Made by a program: the position numbers and the translations under genes
The notes under the pieces: model-generated
Seen by the model: only the letters and a program-made list of their open reading frames with translations
Database searches by the model: none
What the model was told of the DNA's origin: nothing
IMG/VR virus record: IMGVR_UViG_3300042556_003181
Coordinates: 1 to 29,328 of that record
DNA from: a virus
DNA length: 29,328 bases
Direction: 5' to 3' (one strand)
Shown: positions 8,072 through 14,460 of the stretch, piece after piece
Layout of the letters: the number at the start of each line of letters is the position of its first letter
How positions within the stretch are numbered: the stretch's first letter is position 1

Positions 8072-8244
8072 TTGCGCGAGAAGCGGCCGACGAAGGCCGC
8101 GATCGCCCGCAGCGTCTTCTCGGGCTGTTCTCCCGGGATGAGCGCGAAGATCGCGATCAGGGCCACGATGAGGCCGTTGAGGGCCACGATGACCTCGAGC
8201 CAATTGAGCCGGGTCAGGGTCTGGATGATGTCGTTGATGTTCAT
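8068..8244 (-). CDS. Small single-span membrane protein, holin candidate
   Basis: This is a 58-aa protein. Residues 16-37 (LEVIVALNGLIVALIAIFAL and neighbours) form one hydrophobic membrane span. An N-terminal amphipathic segment (MNINDIIQTLTRLNW) precedes it, and a basic C-terminus (AFVGRFSRK) follows. AGAGGAG lies 8 bases before the ATG. It is directly upstream of the lipoprotein and endolysin genes, so a pinholin- or holin-like role in timing lysis is the natural guess. It has only one clear span, so it is also compatible with a class III holin or an accessory lysis peptide. Family identity is not established. Confidence 0.75.
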   Translation of the reverse strand: MNINDIIQTLTRLNWLEVIVALNGLIVALIAIFALIPGEQPEKTLRAIAAFVGRFSRK

Positions 8245-8252
8245 TGTTGTTT

Positions 8253-8259
8253 CTCCTCT
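8253..8259 (-). promoter_or_regulatory. Ribosome binding site of lysis cassette
   Basis: AGAGGAG on the minus strand lies 8 bases before ATG 8244. It sits in a 47-base gap that follows the preceding gene, making the lysis genes an independently initiated translation unit. Confidence 0.65.
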
Positions 8260-8291
8260 GTTGGTTGTTGACTAAAAAATATGCTTCCGGA

Positions 8292-8774
8292 TCAGGGTTG
8301 CTGCAAATCCTGCACAGCCTCCCCGCTCGCCTCCGCAAAGGTCGCCTGCGGCACGCCGAAAGACTCCTGCGGTGCGGGTGTCGGGGATGCGGCCCATGAA
8401 AGCACGACGCCCTCCAGCCACTGCTTCGCGGTGGTCATCTTCGGGCCGAGGGGTTTGCCTGCTTGGAGGAGGGCCATTTCAAGGCGGCTGAGGGCGGCGA
8501 TCTGGTAGGGGGAAAAGTATTGGCTGACTGCTTCTTCAGCGGTGAAGGTCGCCACAGGCACTTCCGCCACGCTCCACCCTCGCGTCACCGTCCGCGCTTC
8601 CGCGTCGATAACTTCGGTCTTTTCCAACCGTTGAGTGGCTGGGTCGTAAGCAGGCTGATCCTCCTGCACTACATCCATCTCCAACAGATGCGCGTCGAGG
8701 CCGACCACGGGTTCCTCGTCGATACGGGGCCACGGGAGGATGGCGTTGGTTTGGGTGTTGTAGAGGGCTTTCAT
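8292..8774 (-). CDS. Tail-fibre-associated protein (assembly-like)
   Basis: This is a 160-aa protein beginning MKALYNTQTNAILPWPRIDE, then PVVGLDAHLLEMDVVQEDQP and a TATQRLEKTE-like acidic segment. This layout (a short beta-hairpin N-terminus, EPVVGLD, and later ARTVTRGWSV) recurs in small proteins encoded next to phage tail fibres. A helical middle (AEEAVSQYFSPYQIAALSRLE) is followed by a Pro/Ala/Gln-rich tail. The start overlaps the TAA of the lectin-like gene by one base. I read it as a fibre-tip or fibre-assembly protein. Function is inferred only from position and texture. Confidence 0.6.
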   Translation of the reverse strand: MKALYNTQTNAILPWPRIDEEPVVGLDAHLLEMDVVQEDQPAYDPATQRLEKTEVIDAEARTVTRGWSVAEVPVATFTAEEAVSQYFSPYQIAALSRLEMALLQAGKPLGPKMTTAKQWLEGVVLSWAASPTPAPQESFGVPQATFAEASGEAVQDLQQP

Positions 8775-9574
8775 TAGATGGCGGCGTCGATGTCGGTCAT
8801 AAGCGTGCCAACGCGGGTGTTGAGAAGGGCGAGATCAATGGCCGATCCGATGGAGTAGAAAGACAGGCGAGCGTCGGTTAAAAAGCCACCATCACGCGCA
8901 AAGACCGTGACATTTCGTGGCGCTCGGCTGTTGGACGCTATGGCAAATGTGCTATTTGTGCCGTTACCCCGCAGAATATATTCTGACGATACGGAGCGGC
9001 TGTTGCCAAAAAACCCAAGCGTTGTTCGTGTGGCGGACGGGTGCGTGGAGACGTTAGTGTTGCGGTTGCGTCCGATGAACGCATTTCCGGCATTTGCCGT
9101 GTAGGCAAGAATAGTTGCCTCGACAGCGGCCCCCGATGTGTCTCCCAACAAAGACGTTGTAACCCCCGTGCCTCTGGTGTCAGCCACGGTCTGCCATGCG
9201 GCCATGTGGTAGGAGTTTAATGCTTCGGAATCTCCCGCCTTATTAGAGTTGAGGTATTTTGTGCTGCCATCTCCGATTAGCCCCGTCTCTCGGTTGTAAT
9301 CGCCGCTGACAAAGTTGCTGCTCACGTTGGTCGGGGCTGGGCCGACCAGCGGCGTGAGAGCGCCTGCGAGCGTCCTTGCCCCTGCCAGAATGCAGGACGC
9401 TGTGATGGCCGACCAGATGCCGTCGGCCTTGCAGCCCTTGACAAAATCATCCACCGCCTTGCGGACGGCTGCTTCAAGCGCCTGCGTGTCGGCGGTTTCT
9501 ACGGCGTCGAGATAGGCTTTGGCGTCGGGATCTTCGCCGCCGAAAGCGTAGGAGTTGATGACAAAAGCACTCAC
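8774..9574 (-). CDS. Lectin-like tail appendage protein
   Basis: This is a 266-aa protein with a GTG start (VSAFVINSYAFGG) that overlaps the preceding stop as GTGA. A good AAGGAA lies 7 bases upstream. The first 60 residues are helical (AYLDAVETADTQALEAAVRK). After that comes a beta-sandwich-like body with ILAGARTLAGALTPLVG, FVSGDYNRETGLIGDGSTKY and repeated short strands such as AFIGRNRNTN and GFFGNSR. This resembles the concanavalin/LamG-like appendage proteins of environmental phages, which probably bind host glycans. The last ~30 residues return to a helix (LALLNTRVGTLMTDIDAAI), a possible trimer handle. Glycan binding is inference. Confidence 0.65.
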   Translation of the reverse strand: MSAFVINSYAFGGEDPDAKAYLDAVETADTQALEAAVRKAVDDFVKGCKADGIWSAITASCILAGARTLAGALTPLVGPAPTNVSSNFVSGDYNRETGLIGDGSTKYLNSNKAGDSEALNSYHMAAWQTVADTRGTGVTTSLLGDTSGAAVEATILAYTANAGNAFIGRNRNTNVSTHPSATRTTLGFFGNSRSVSSEYILRGNGTNSTFAIASNSRAPRNVTVFARDGGFLTDARLSFYSIGSAIDLALLNTRVGTLMTDIDAAI

Positions 9575-10197
9575 GCCCGTGTTCCTTTCAAGACAACCTT
9601 CAACCCCTTGCCCGCGATGGTTGAGCCGATCTGGTCGATGTCGATGGTGATTGAGGCGTCATCGGCCAGCGCAGTGTCCGAGATGACGGCGGCGGTTGCA
9701 GCCGTGGTGCTGGTCAGTTCGCTCGCGTCTATAGAAAGCTTGGTCGAGAGGATGGTGCTTCCAGCCTCGTTGATGTCCACGATGAGGGTGCTGCCTGTCG
9801 GTGCTGTGTTGACCGAGGCGCGGACGCTGGAGAGCGTCATGGCGTAGGGCATGCGGAAGGTGACTTTGGCGGTGCCCGTGGTGAGGTTGGTTGTCTCGTC
9901 GCTACAGGCGATGACGAGTTCGGCGGATGCGCCGACAAGGGATGTCAGCGCGATAGTGCCAGAGGCATCCGGCAGATCATACGTCCTGTTTGCCGTCAGC
10001 TTGCCCTGCGCGTCGAAGGTGGCAACCTCGCCGCCTGTCGAGTCTTTGAGCGTGAAGGTCGTGAAATTTCCTGCCGCTGCCGTCGTGCTTCCAATCGGCG
10101 TATTCTGGATTGAGGCAAACGTGACATTGTTCGCCGTGCCGAGTCCGAGATCAGCGCGGGTGATCGCGGGTTTGTAGAAGGTGGAAAGGTTGCTCAT
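9571..10197 (-). CDS. Tail fibre protein
   Basis: This is a 208-aa protein from ATG 10197, 1 base after the preceding stop. An in-frame extension to 10425 is rejected because it would lie inside the upstream gene. The N-terminus SNLSTFYKPAITRADLGLG and the NVTFASIQNT / AAGNFTTFTLKDSTG segment are typical of fibre shafts. The segment FDAQGKLTANRTYDLPDASG (about 63-82) is a common trimeric fibre motif. The C-terminal half is beta-rich with few aromatics (TGTAKVTFRMPYAMTLSSVR) and looks like a small beta-sandwich. No catalytic motif is visible. A role as a minor fibre or fibre connector is likely. Confidence 0.7.
   Translation of the reverse strand: MSNLSTFYKPAITRADLGLGTANNVTFASIQNTPIGSTTAAAGNFTTFTLKDSTGGEVATFDAQGKLTANRTYDLPDASGTIALTSLVGASAELVIACSDETTNLTTGTAKVTFRMPYAMTLSSVRASVNTAPTGSTLIVDINEAGSTILSTKLSIDASELTSTTAATAAVISDTALADDASITIDIDQIGSTIAGKGLKVVLKGTRA
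9582..9587 (-). promoter_or_regulatory. Ribosome binding site supporting a GTG start
   Basis: AAGGAA on the minus strand, with 7 bases to the GTG at 9574, supports that unusual start. It lies inside the last codons of the preceding fibre gene. Confidence 0.5.
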
Positions 10198-10198
10198 G

Positions 10199-11041
10199 TT
10201 ATGGGATGCCGATGAGGGTGAAGCCGTAGACGGTCGGGCTAGTGGCAATGTCGTGCCTGACGGCGAGGCGGCTGCCTGCGGGGATGTTGCGTCCAAAAAG
10301 CGACAGATACGGAGGCGAGGACTGCACGGCTTCGCTGTTGTTATAAGAGGCAACGGTTGCCCCAAACACCTGTTCGCTTCCCGACGCGCCAACGCCAAGC
10401 TCCAGTTGTGGGGCAATCGTCGCAATGCCTGTGCTGTGCATAGACGGCACTATGGCCACTGCGCGGTAGGCTTGTGATGTTGATGCCGTTGCTTGCACCC
10501 ATGTTCCGCTGGCTCCGCTAAAACTGATGCCTTGGCTGTTGGCCGTGTTGCCGCCGATGACATCCACACTGGTCGGTGCCGTGGCGTAATCGCCGCCCAC
10601 ATCAAAGAGGAAGACTTGTGCGGTTGCCGTTTTGCCGCCCGTGACGACAGACTGAATGCGGGCCGAGATGCGCGTGCCGCTGGGGATTTTTAGCGGAACA
10701 GAAACGGCAACGCCTGTTGGGCCGGTGGTGGTAAGAGCGCCTCCCACGGCGAGGTTTGAAATAATAGCCGCCTCAGAACCGCTGGCACCAGTAGCCACGT
10801 CAATAAGTGTGGCGGTATTGGTGCTTGCCACGGAAATGTCCTGCACCATAAGAACCAACAGCCCTGCGTTGGCCGAGGTGGAGGCGATAAGCTCGGAATA
10901 CGAACCCTTGGTGTGCGCGGCGGTGTCTGCGGTGACTGTGACGAGACTGCCGTTGTCGACCAGCGTGTAGGCGTCCTCAAACCAATCGACATCTTTGAAG
11001 AGCGGCGTGGCACCGAGATAGGCTTTACGAAGAAGGGCCAT
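10199..11041 (-). CDS. Virion / tail appendage protein of unknown fold
   Basis: This is a 280-aa protein rich in Thr, Ser, Ala and Gly with short alternating strands, for example LIASTSANAGLLVLMVQDIS and KIPSGTRISARIQSVVTGG. No signal peptide, membrane span or catalytic motif is visible. The N-terminus starts MALLRKAYLGATPLFKDVDW, followed by a jelly-roll-like pattern. The last strand block (YLSLFGRNIPAGSRLAVRHD) resembles the C-termini of appendage beta-sandwich proteins. It starts 3 bases after the preceding gene and ends 1 base before the next fibre gene, so it is probably part of the appendage set. The exact role is unknown. Confidence 0.6.
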   Translation of the reverse strand: MALLRKAYLGATPLFKDVDWFEDAYTLVDNGSLVTVTADTAAHTKGSYSELIASTSANAGLLVLMVQDISVASTNTATLIDVATGASGSEAAIISNLAVGGALTTTGPTGVAVSVPLKIPSGTRISARIQSVVTGGKTATAQVFLFDVGGDYATAPTSVDVIGGNTANSQGISFSGASGTWVQATASTSQAYRAVAIVPSMHSTGIATIAPQLELGVGASGSEQVFGATVASYNNSEAVQSSPPYLSLFGRNIPAGSRLAVRHDIATSPTVYGFTLIGIP

Positions 11042-11044
11042 AGC

Positions 11045-11971
11045 TTACGGATCGGTGATGATGTAGACCGTCCCCGCATCGTAGGAGCCGAGGGCGTTAT
11101 AATCGGCTTGGGAAATGGTCACGATGTTGTCGATGGCTGAAGCTCCCGTGATCCCCGTGACATCGGAGCGGACGCTGGGAATCGCGGTGCCTTGGAAGGG
11201 AACGACTTTCCACCCCACCGTGGAACCAACAAAGACCAGCGTGAAAGCGGCATCCTCGACCTCGCAGATCATGTTCTCGGCCAAGGATTCGATGTTCGAT
11301 CCGTTGCGGGCGATGGTGAGGTTGTTGGTGTCGAAGGTGCCTGCGTAGTCGAGGACAGTGATGGTGTCGCCATTCGACGGGGTCGCAGGCAGGGTGAGCG
11401 TCCATGCTGCACTTGTTGTATCGGCGGCGACTTTGTCTCCGGTGACCGCGTTCGCGTTGGCGCTCAGGAGGCGGTAGTCGGAGACGGCGATTCTTCCGTC
11501 ACGATTCGGCGCATCGAGGGTCCTGGTGGTCCCGGAAGATATTCCAGAGACGTCAAAGGCAAGTTCCTTCGTGGGATCTGCCGTGTCGTAGATCCTGAAA
11601 TACTGGCTGTCGTTGACCGAGGGGAACTCTCCGGCATAGTCCCAGTCGGCCAGGGTCCCGTTGTTGAAGAGCCTGACGTAGATGCCGGCGGGCTTCCGGT
11701 TGATGAACCAGACGCCGGAGTCCTCGCGAACGAGGTAGGCGGTGTTGACGGGCGGGGTCCCGACCGTCACCGGGAGATCGGCGTAGAACTGGACAGACCC
11801 GTTGACGTATCCAGCTCCGCCGCCACCTCCTCCCTCTGAGATGGCCACTAGGGCCGCGATCATGAGACGACGCCAGGTGGCGGTGTCAAGGATGGCCGGA
11901 ATCTGAGACGGGTCGACTCCTGCCGCCAGGAGTGCCAGGCGGCGATATTCTGCGGTGTCGAGAATGCTCAC
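11045..11971 (-). CDS. Tail appendage protein with N-terminal helical repeat
   Basis: This is a 308-aa protein with a GTG start (VSILDTAEYRRLALLAAGV) that overlaps the upstream stop as GTGA. The first 45 residues hold two related helices (ILDTAEYRRLALLAAG and ILDTATWRRLMIAALV) followed by a glycine linker (EGGGGGGAGYV), a likely virion-attachment module. The body has fibre-like strands (VQFYADLPVTVG, GVWFINRKPAGIYVRLFNNG) and FRIYDTADPTKELAFDVSG (about 149-167), a trimeric fibre motif. It ends with ISQADYNALGSYDAGTVYII, a C-terminal element seen in other fibres. I call it a fibre or spike component. Receptor specificity is unknown. Confidence 0.65.
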   Translation of the reverse strand: MSILDTAEYRRLALLAAGVDPSQIPAILDTATWRRLMIAALVAISEGGGGGGAGYVNGSVQFYADLPVTVGTPPVNTAYLVREDSGVWFINRKPAGIYVRLFNNGTLADWDYAGEFPSVNDSQYFRIYDTADPTKELAFDVSGISSGTTRTLDAPNRDGRIAVSDYRLLSANANAVTGDKVAADTTSAAWTLTLPATPSNGDTITVLDYAGTFDTNNLTIARNGSNIESLAENMICEVEDAAFTLVFVGSTVGWKVVPFQGTAIPSVRSDVTGITGASAIDNIVTISQADYNALGSYDAGTVYIITDP

Positions 11972-12300
11972 TTCTTGTCGAGACTGTGGTTGATGTCACG
12001 AAGACTGCCGTCGATCGACTTGAGAGACGCGTCAAGATGCTGCCAGTGCCTCTCACGAGAATTGCGCTCCTCGCGAAGCTCAACAAGAAATGTATCGCGG
12101 GCACGATCAAGGTGAGCAATGAACGCCGGGGCGACCTTGACCAGCAGCATGATGGCCGCAAAGGCGACGAGCCCAAAGCTGCCCATTTCGGCCACCGTGC
12201 GGAGCCATCCAAAGGACTCCATGACCGGCGCGGCGGTGGCGAAGACGCCGAAGGTTCCGGCAGTCAGCATGGCGGCGGATGCTTTGAGTTCGAAGATCAT
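11968..12300 (-). CDS. Membrane protein with C-terminal coiled coil (holin- or i-spanin-like)
   Basis: This is a 110-aa protein. A first hydrophobic stretch (about 8-25, ASAAMLTAGTFGVFATAA) and a second, stronger one (about 38-60, EMGSFGLVAFAAIMLLVKVA) suggest one or two membrane spans. The C-terminal 50 residues are charged and heptad-like (RARDTFLVELREERNSRERH, then LDASLKSIDGSLRDINHSLD). It lies between tail spike 2 and an appendage gene, about 4 kb from the lysis cassette. The pattern fits an inner-membrane spanin or a holin-type accessory and could be the missing partner of the lipoprotein at 7907-8071, though distance makes that uncertain. Confidence 0.6.
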   Translation of the reverse strand: MIFELKASAAMLTAGTFGVFATAAPVMESFGWLRTVAEMGSFGLVAFAAIMLLVKVAPAFIAHLDRARDTFLVELREERNSRERHWQHLDASLKSIDGSLRDINHSLDKK

Positions 12301-12340
12301 GGCGCTTGCGGGCGGTTGGAGATTAGAGGGGCATTAAATG
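12301..12340 (-). other. Spacer with motif shared with 14192-14266
   Basis: This 40-base spacer contains AATGCCCCTC followed by TAATCTCCAAC on the minus strand. The spacer before tail spike 2 contains AATGCCCCTC followed by GAAAGTCCAAC. The two share about three quarters of their positions over some 30 bases. Here the ATG is followed by a stop after two further codons. It looks like the broken remnant of the same small reading frame, left at a cassette junction. Confidence 0.4.
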
Positions 12341-14185
12341 CTATGCGGCTACATTGGCCATTGCTTTGAACACATAAACGCCAGTCGTTCCACTTGTTGT
12401 GCATACCCATGCCGGTGTTCCTGCTGCTGAAGGTAACGTGTTCCAAATAATATCTCCCCGATTGTAGTTGCCGGTCGCCGGAACTGAGGAAAGGTATTCT
12501 GTTCGACGCATAATTGAATTTGCGCCTAACTTTATGTGGGGAATGTTGAAACCATCAAATATGTTGTCAAAGCTATAAGTGTAATCGACGCCGGTATTCT
12601 CAACGATTGCATACTCCCCAAAACCAGCACTGTCTGATTGTCTAAAATAGTTGTTCTTAAAATAATTTCTCGCCGAGGATGATCCGTAAATGTTCACAAC
12701 GACAAACGAATTTCCGCTTTTTGCACAATCAATGAAACTATTATTAACAACTTCTGTGTCTACGCAGTCGCTTATCACAAGCGCGTTTGTGTTGTAGTTT
12801 ACGCACTTATTGTCAGCTATTTTTGTTTGGACGCATCTTACCAAGTCAATTCCGATTCCGGTTGCCACGTTCAACGCGCCTCCGTTCAATAAATTATCTA
12901 CAATGTGCAAGCCTTGGCAATCTGCGGCAGATACCAAGGCTCCATCGTTTTGCGTGCCATATGGCAAAGTCCTGTTTCCGGTGACAATTATTCGATAGAC
13001 ATTTTTATTTCCGGAAGACTGGCCATCCATTCTAACCCCTGTCGTAAATCCGCTAAATTCATTATTGTCTATTACAAGGTCACGAGCTTCTTGACCAGAT
13101 GTTGGCCCACCAGAAACTTGAATAGCATGTGTTGTATTGGCCGCTCCGTATTCGTTTGTAAATGTGTTTCCGGTGACTTTTGTGTTTCCGGTGTAATAGC
13201 CAAAATAACAACACGCCGAACTTACTCCTTGAGGCGAATAGAAGTCGTTGGCAAATATCATGCTGTCCCCGCCGCCAGGGCCAGGAAAGTAAAGTCCATA
13301 GGTTGCTCTAATTGTATTATGCTGAATTAGTGACACTGCATATCCAAGATATTCGATCCCCCTTTGAACATTCCATATTCTGTTTCGGACGATTGCACAG
13401 TGCATCGTGTAATCAGACTTGATCGCGGCAACTGCCAGATTGTTGCCATTGAAGCCAATCCCCTCAATTTTAGAATAAAACGGGCCAAGGTCAGCGTCAC
13501 TAACGTCAAATATTAACTCCATCATTGATGCAACGGCGGTTGTCGCCTTCAATGTTGGCATTCCAAATCCAACAATAGTTGCGTTGGTTAAATCTAAAAA
13601 GTGAACATCCGTTGACGGGGATGGAGGAATTGGCGCGGCGTCCCGCGTTATTTTAACAACGATAGTGTCTGATATTAGGTATGGACCCGGACCAATAATA
13701 TAGACCATTTTGCCAGTTTTCATTGCCTCATTAACCGCCGATTGAATTGCGGCCCAGTCAATTTCCTGAGTCAGTGATGTTGCAAACGGATATACAGCTT
13801 GAGCCGCGGCAAGGGTCGGATATACCGACGAAAGCGGGTGTGGATTACCGTCTCCAATGGCGCCGAAGTCTTTGACGTTGACCATGTCCGCAAAACGATC
13901 TTGGACGCTGCGGGCGGTGGTCGATCCGGTGGCAATGACGGGCGCGAGGGTCGGATTCGGATATGCTCCGGCGAGTGCTCCTCCGGCGGCCGCCCCGACA
14001 GAGACCTTGGTCGCGAGACCGGCCGTGAGCTCTGCGGCAGTGGCCGATGGAAACCCGCCGGCGGTCGAGCCGTCATGCACGACAACCGTCTTCTTGTCGG
14101 TGTCGACGGTGACCTCGGCCGGTGCCCCGATGAAGGGAACGTGCTGGGCCGTCGTTCCGCGTCTGAGCTGTAGTTGACTCGCCAT
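12341..14185 (-). CDS. Tail spike 2: anchor domain plus right-handed beta-helix body
   Basis: This is a 614-aa protein. The first 45 residues (LQLRRGTTAQHVPFIGAPAE, then VTVDTDKKTVVVHDG) are the hyaluronidase/tropism-determinant type N-terminal module, shared almost word for word with tail spike 1. VNVKDFGAIGDG (102-113) is the signature opening of a pectate-lyase-like beta-helix. The body carries many short parallel-strand repeats rich in N and V (for example DNNEFSGFTTGVRMDG, VTGNRTLPYG, ADNKCVNYNTNALVISD) out to about 560. A C-terminal PAWVCTTSGTTGVYVF closes it. Such spikes bind and often cut host surface glycans. The segment after residue 113 is AT-rich: a 60-base sample at 12661 is 24/60 GC, against 39/60 at 14041 in the anchor. 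This implies recent exchange. Confidence 0.85.
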   Translation of the reverse strand: MASQLQLRRGTTAQHVPFIGAPAEVTVDTDKKTVVVHDGSTAGGFPSATAAELTAGLATKVSVGAAAGGALAGAYPNPTLAPVIATGSTTARSVQDRFADMVNVKDFGAIGDGNPHPLSSVYPTLAAAQAVYPFATSLTQEIDWAAIQSAVNEAMKTGKMVYIIGPGPYLISDTIVVKITRDAAPIPPSPSTDVHFLDLTNATIVGFGMPTLKATTAVASMMELIFDVSDADLGPFYSKIEGIGFNGNNLAVAAIKSDYTMHCAIVRNRIWNVQRGIEYLGYAVSLIQHNTIRATYGLYFPGPGGGDSMIFANDFYSPQGVSSACCYFGYYTGNTKVTGNTFTNEYGAANTTHAIQVSGGPTSGQEARDLVIDNNEFSGFTTGVRMDGQSSGNKNVYRIIVTGNRTLPYGTQNDGALVSAADCQGLHIVDNLLNGGALNVATGIGIDLVRCVQTKIADNKCVNYNTNALVISDCVDTEVVNNSFIDCAKSGNSFVVVNIYGSSSARNYFKNNYFRQSDSAGFGEYAIVENTGVDYTYSFDNIFDGFNIPHIKLGANSIMRRTEYLSSVPATGNYNRGDIIWNTLPSAAGTPAWVCTTSGTTGVYVFKAMANVAA

Positions 14186-14191
14186 GGGTGT

Positions 14192-14266
14192 CTATTGTTG
14201 GTTCAAATTCTGAAAATGCGAATTATGGATGTCGCCGTCGCGGACTGTTGGACTTTCGAGGGGCAT
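14192..14266 (-). CDS. Possible 24-aa leader-type peptide before tail spike 2
   Basis: A tiny frame (MPLESPTVRDGDIHNSHFQN plus 4 residues) ends 6 bases before the tail spike 2 start. No good ribosome binding site precedes it. The VRDGD..I.NSHFQNLN pattern resembles the start of small proteins found beside phage tail fibres, so it may be a real short peptide or the truncated head of a lost gene. The related but broken sequence at 12301-12340 supports a lost-gene reading. Confidence 0.3.
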   Translation of the reverse strand: MPLESPTVRDGDIHNSHFQNLNQQ

Positions 14267-14279
14267 TATTTAATAAAAT

Positions 14280-14459
14280 TCAGGTCGATGGCGCGTCTGA
14301 TGCGCTATAAAATCCGACATCTGTTTTATTTTCTTGCTGTTTAGCCATCGCTTCCATCTGTTCAGCCATTTTGTCGCGTATTGTTTCAAGGCGCTTTACC
14401 TCCATGATTAAATCTCCCATTTGAAGAGAGATGCGTTGTTCAAAACTTAATGGATTCAT
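14280..14459 (-). CDS. Small coiled-coil protein after tail spike 1
   Basis: This is a 59-aa protein starting at ATG 14459 (MNPLSFEQRISLQMGDLIME). An in-frame TTG three codons upstream is less likely. A continuous heptad-like helix covers about residues 5-45 (EVKRLETIRDKMAEQMEAMA), followed by a short polar tail. It begins 1 base after the tail spike 1 stop. Small helical proteins directly after a tail fibre or spike gene are often fibre chaperones or fibre-base oligomerisation factors. No specific family is recognised. The region is AT-rich like the spike body, so it may have come in with that segment. Confidence 0.6.
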   Translation of the reverse strand: MNPLSFEQRISLQMGDLIMEVKRLETIRDKMAEQMEAMAKQQENKTDVGFYSASDAPST

Positions 14460-14460
14460 T

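Noticed and set aside
8245-8291. T-run after TCCGGA as an intrinsic terminator
   Set aside because: The palindrome is only 6 bases with no loop of usable size before the T-run, so it does not form a terminator stem.
10198-10425. N-terminal extension of the fibre gene ending at 9571
   Set aside because: Runs inside the upstream appendage gene in another frame, while ATG 10197 sits exactly after that gene's stop.
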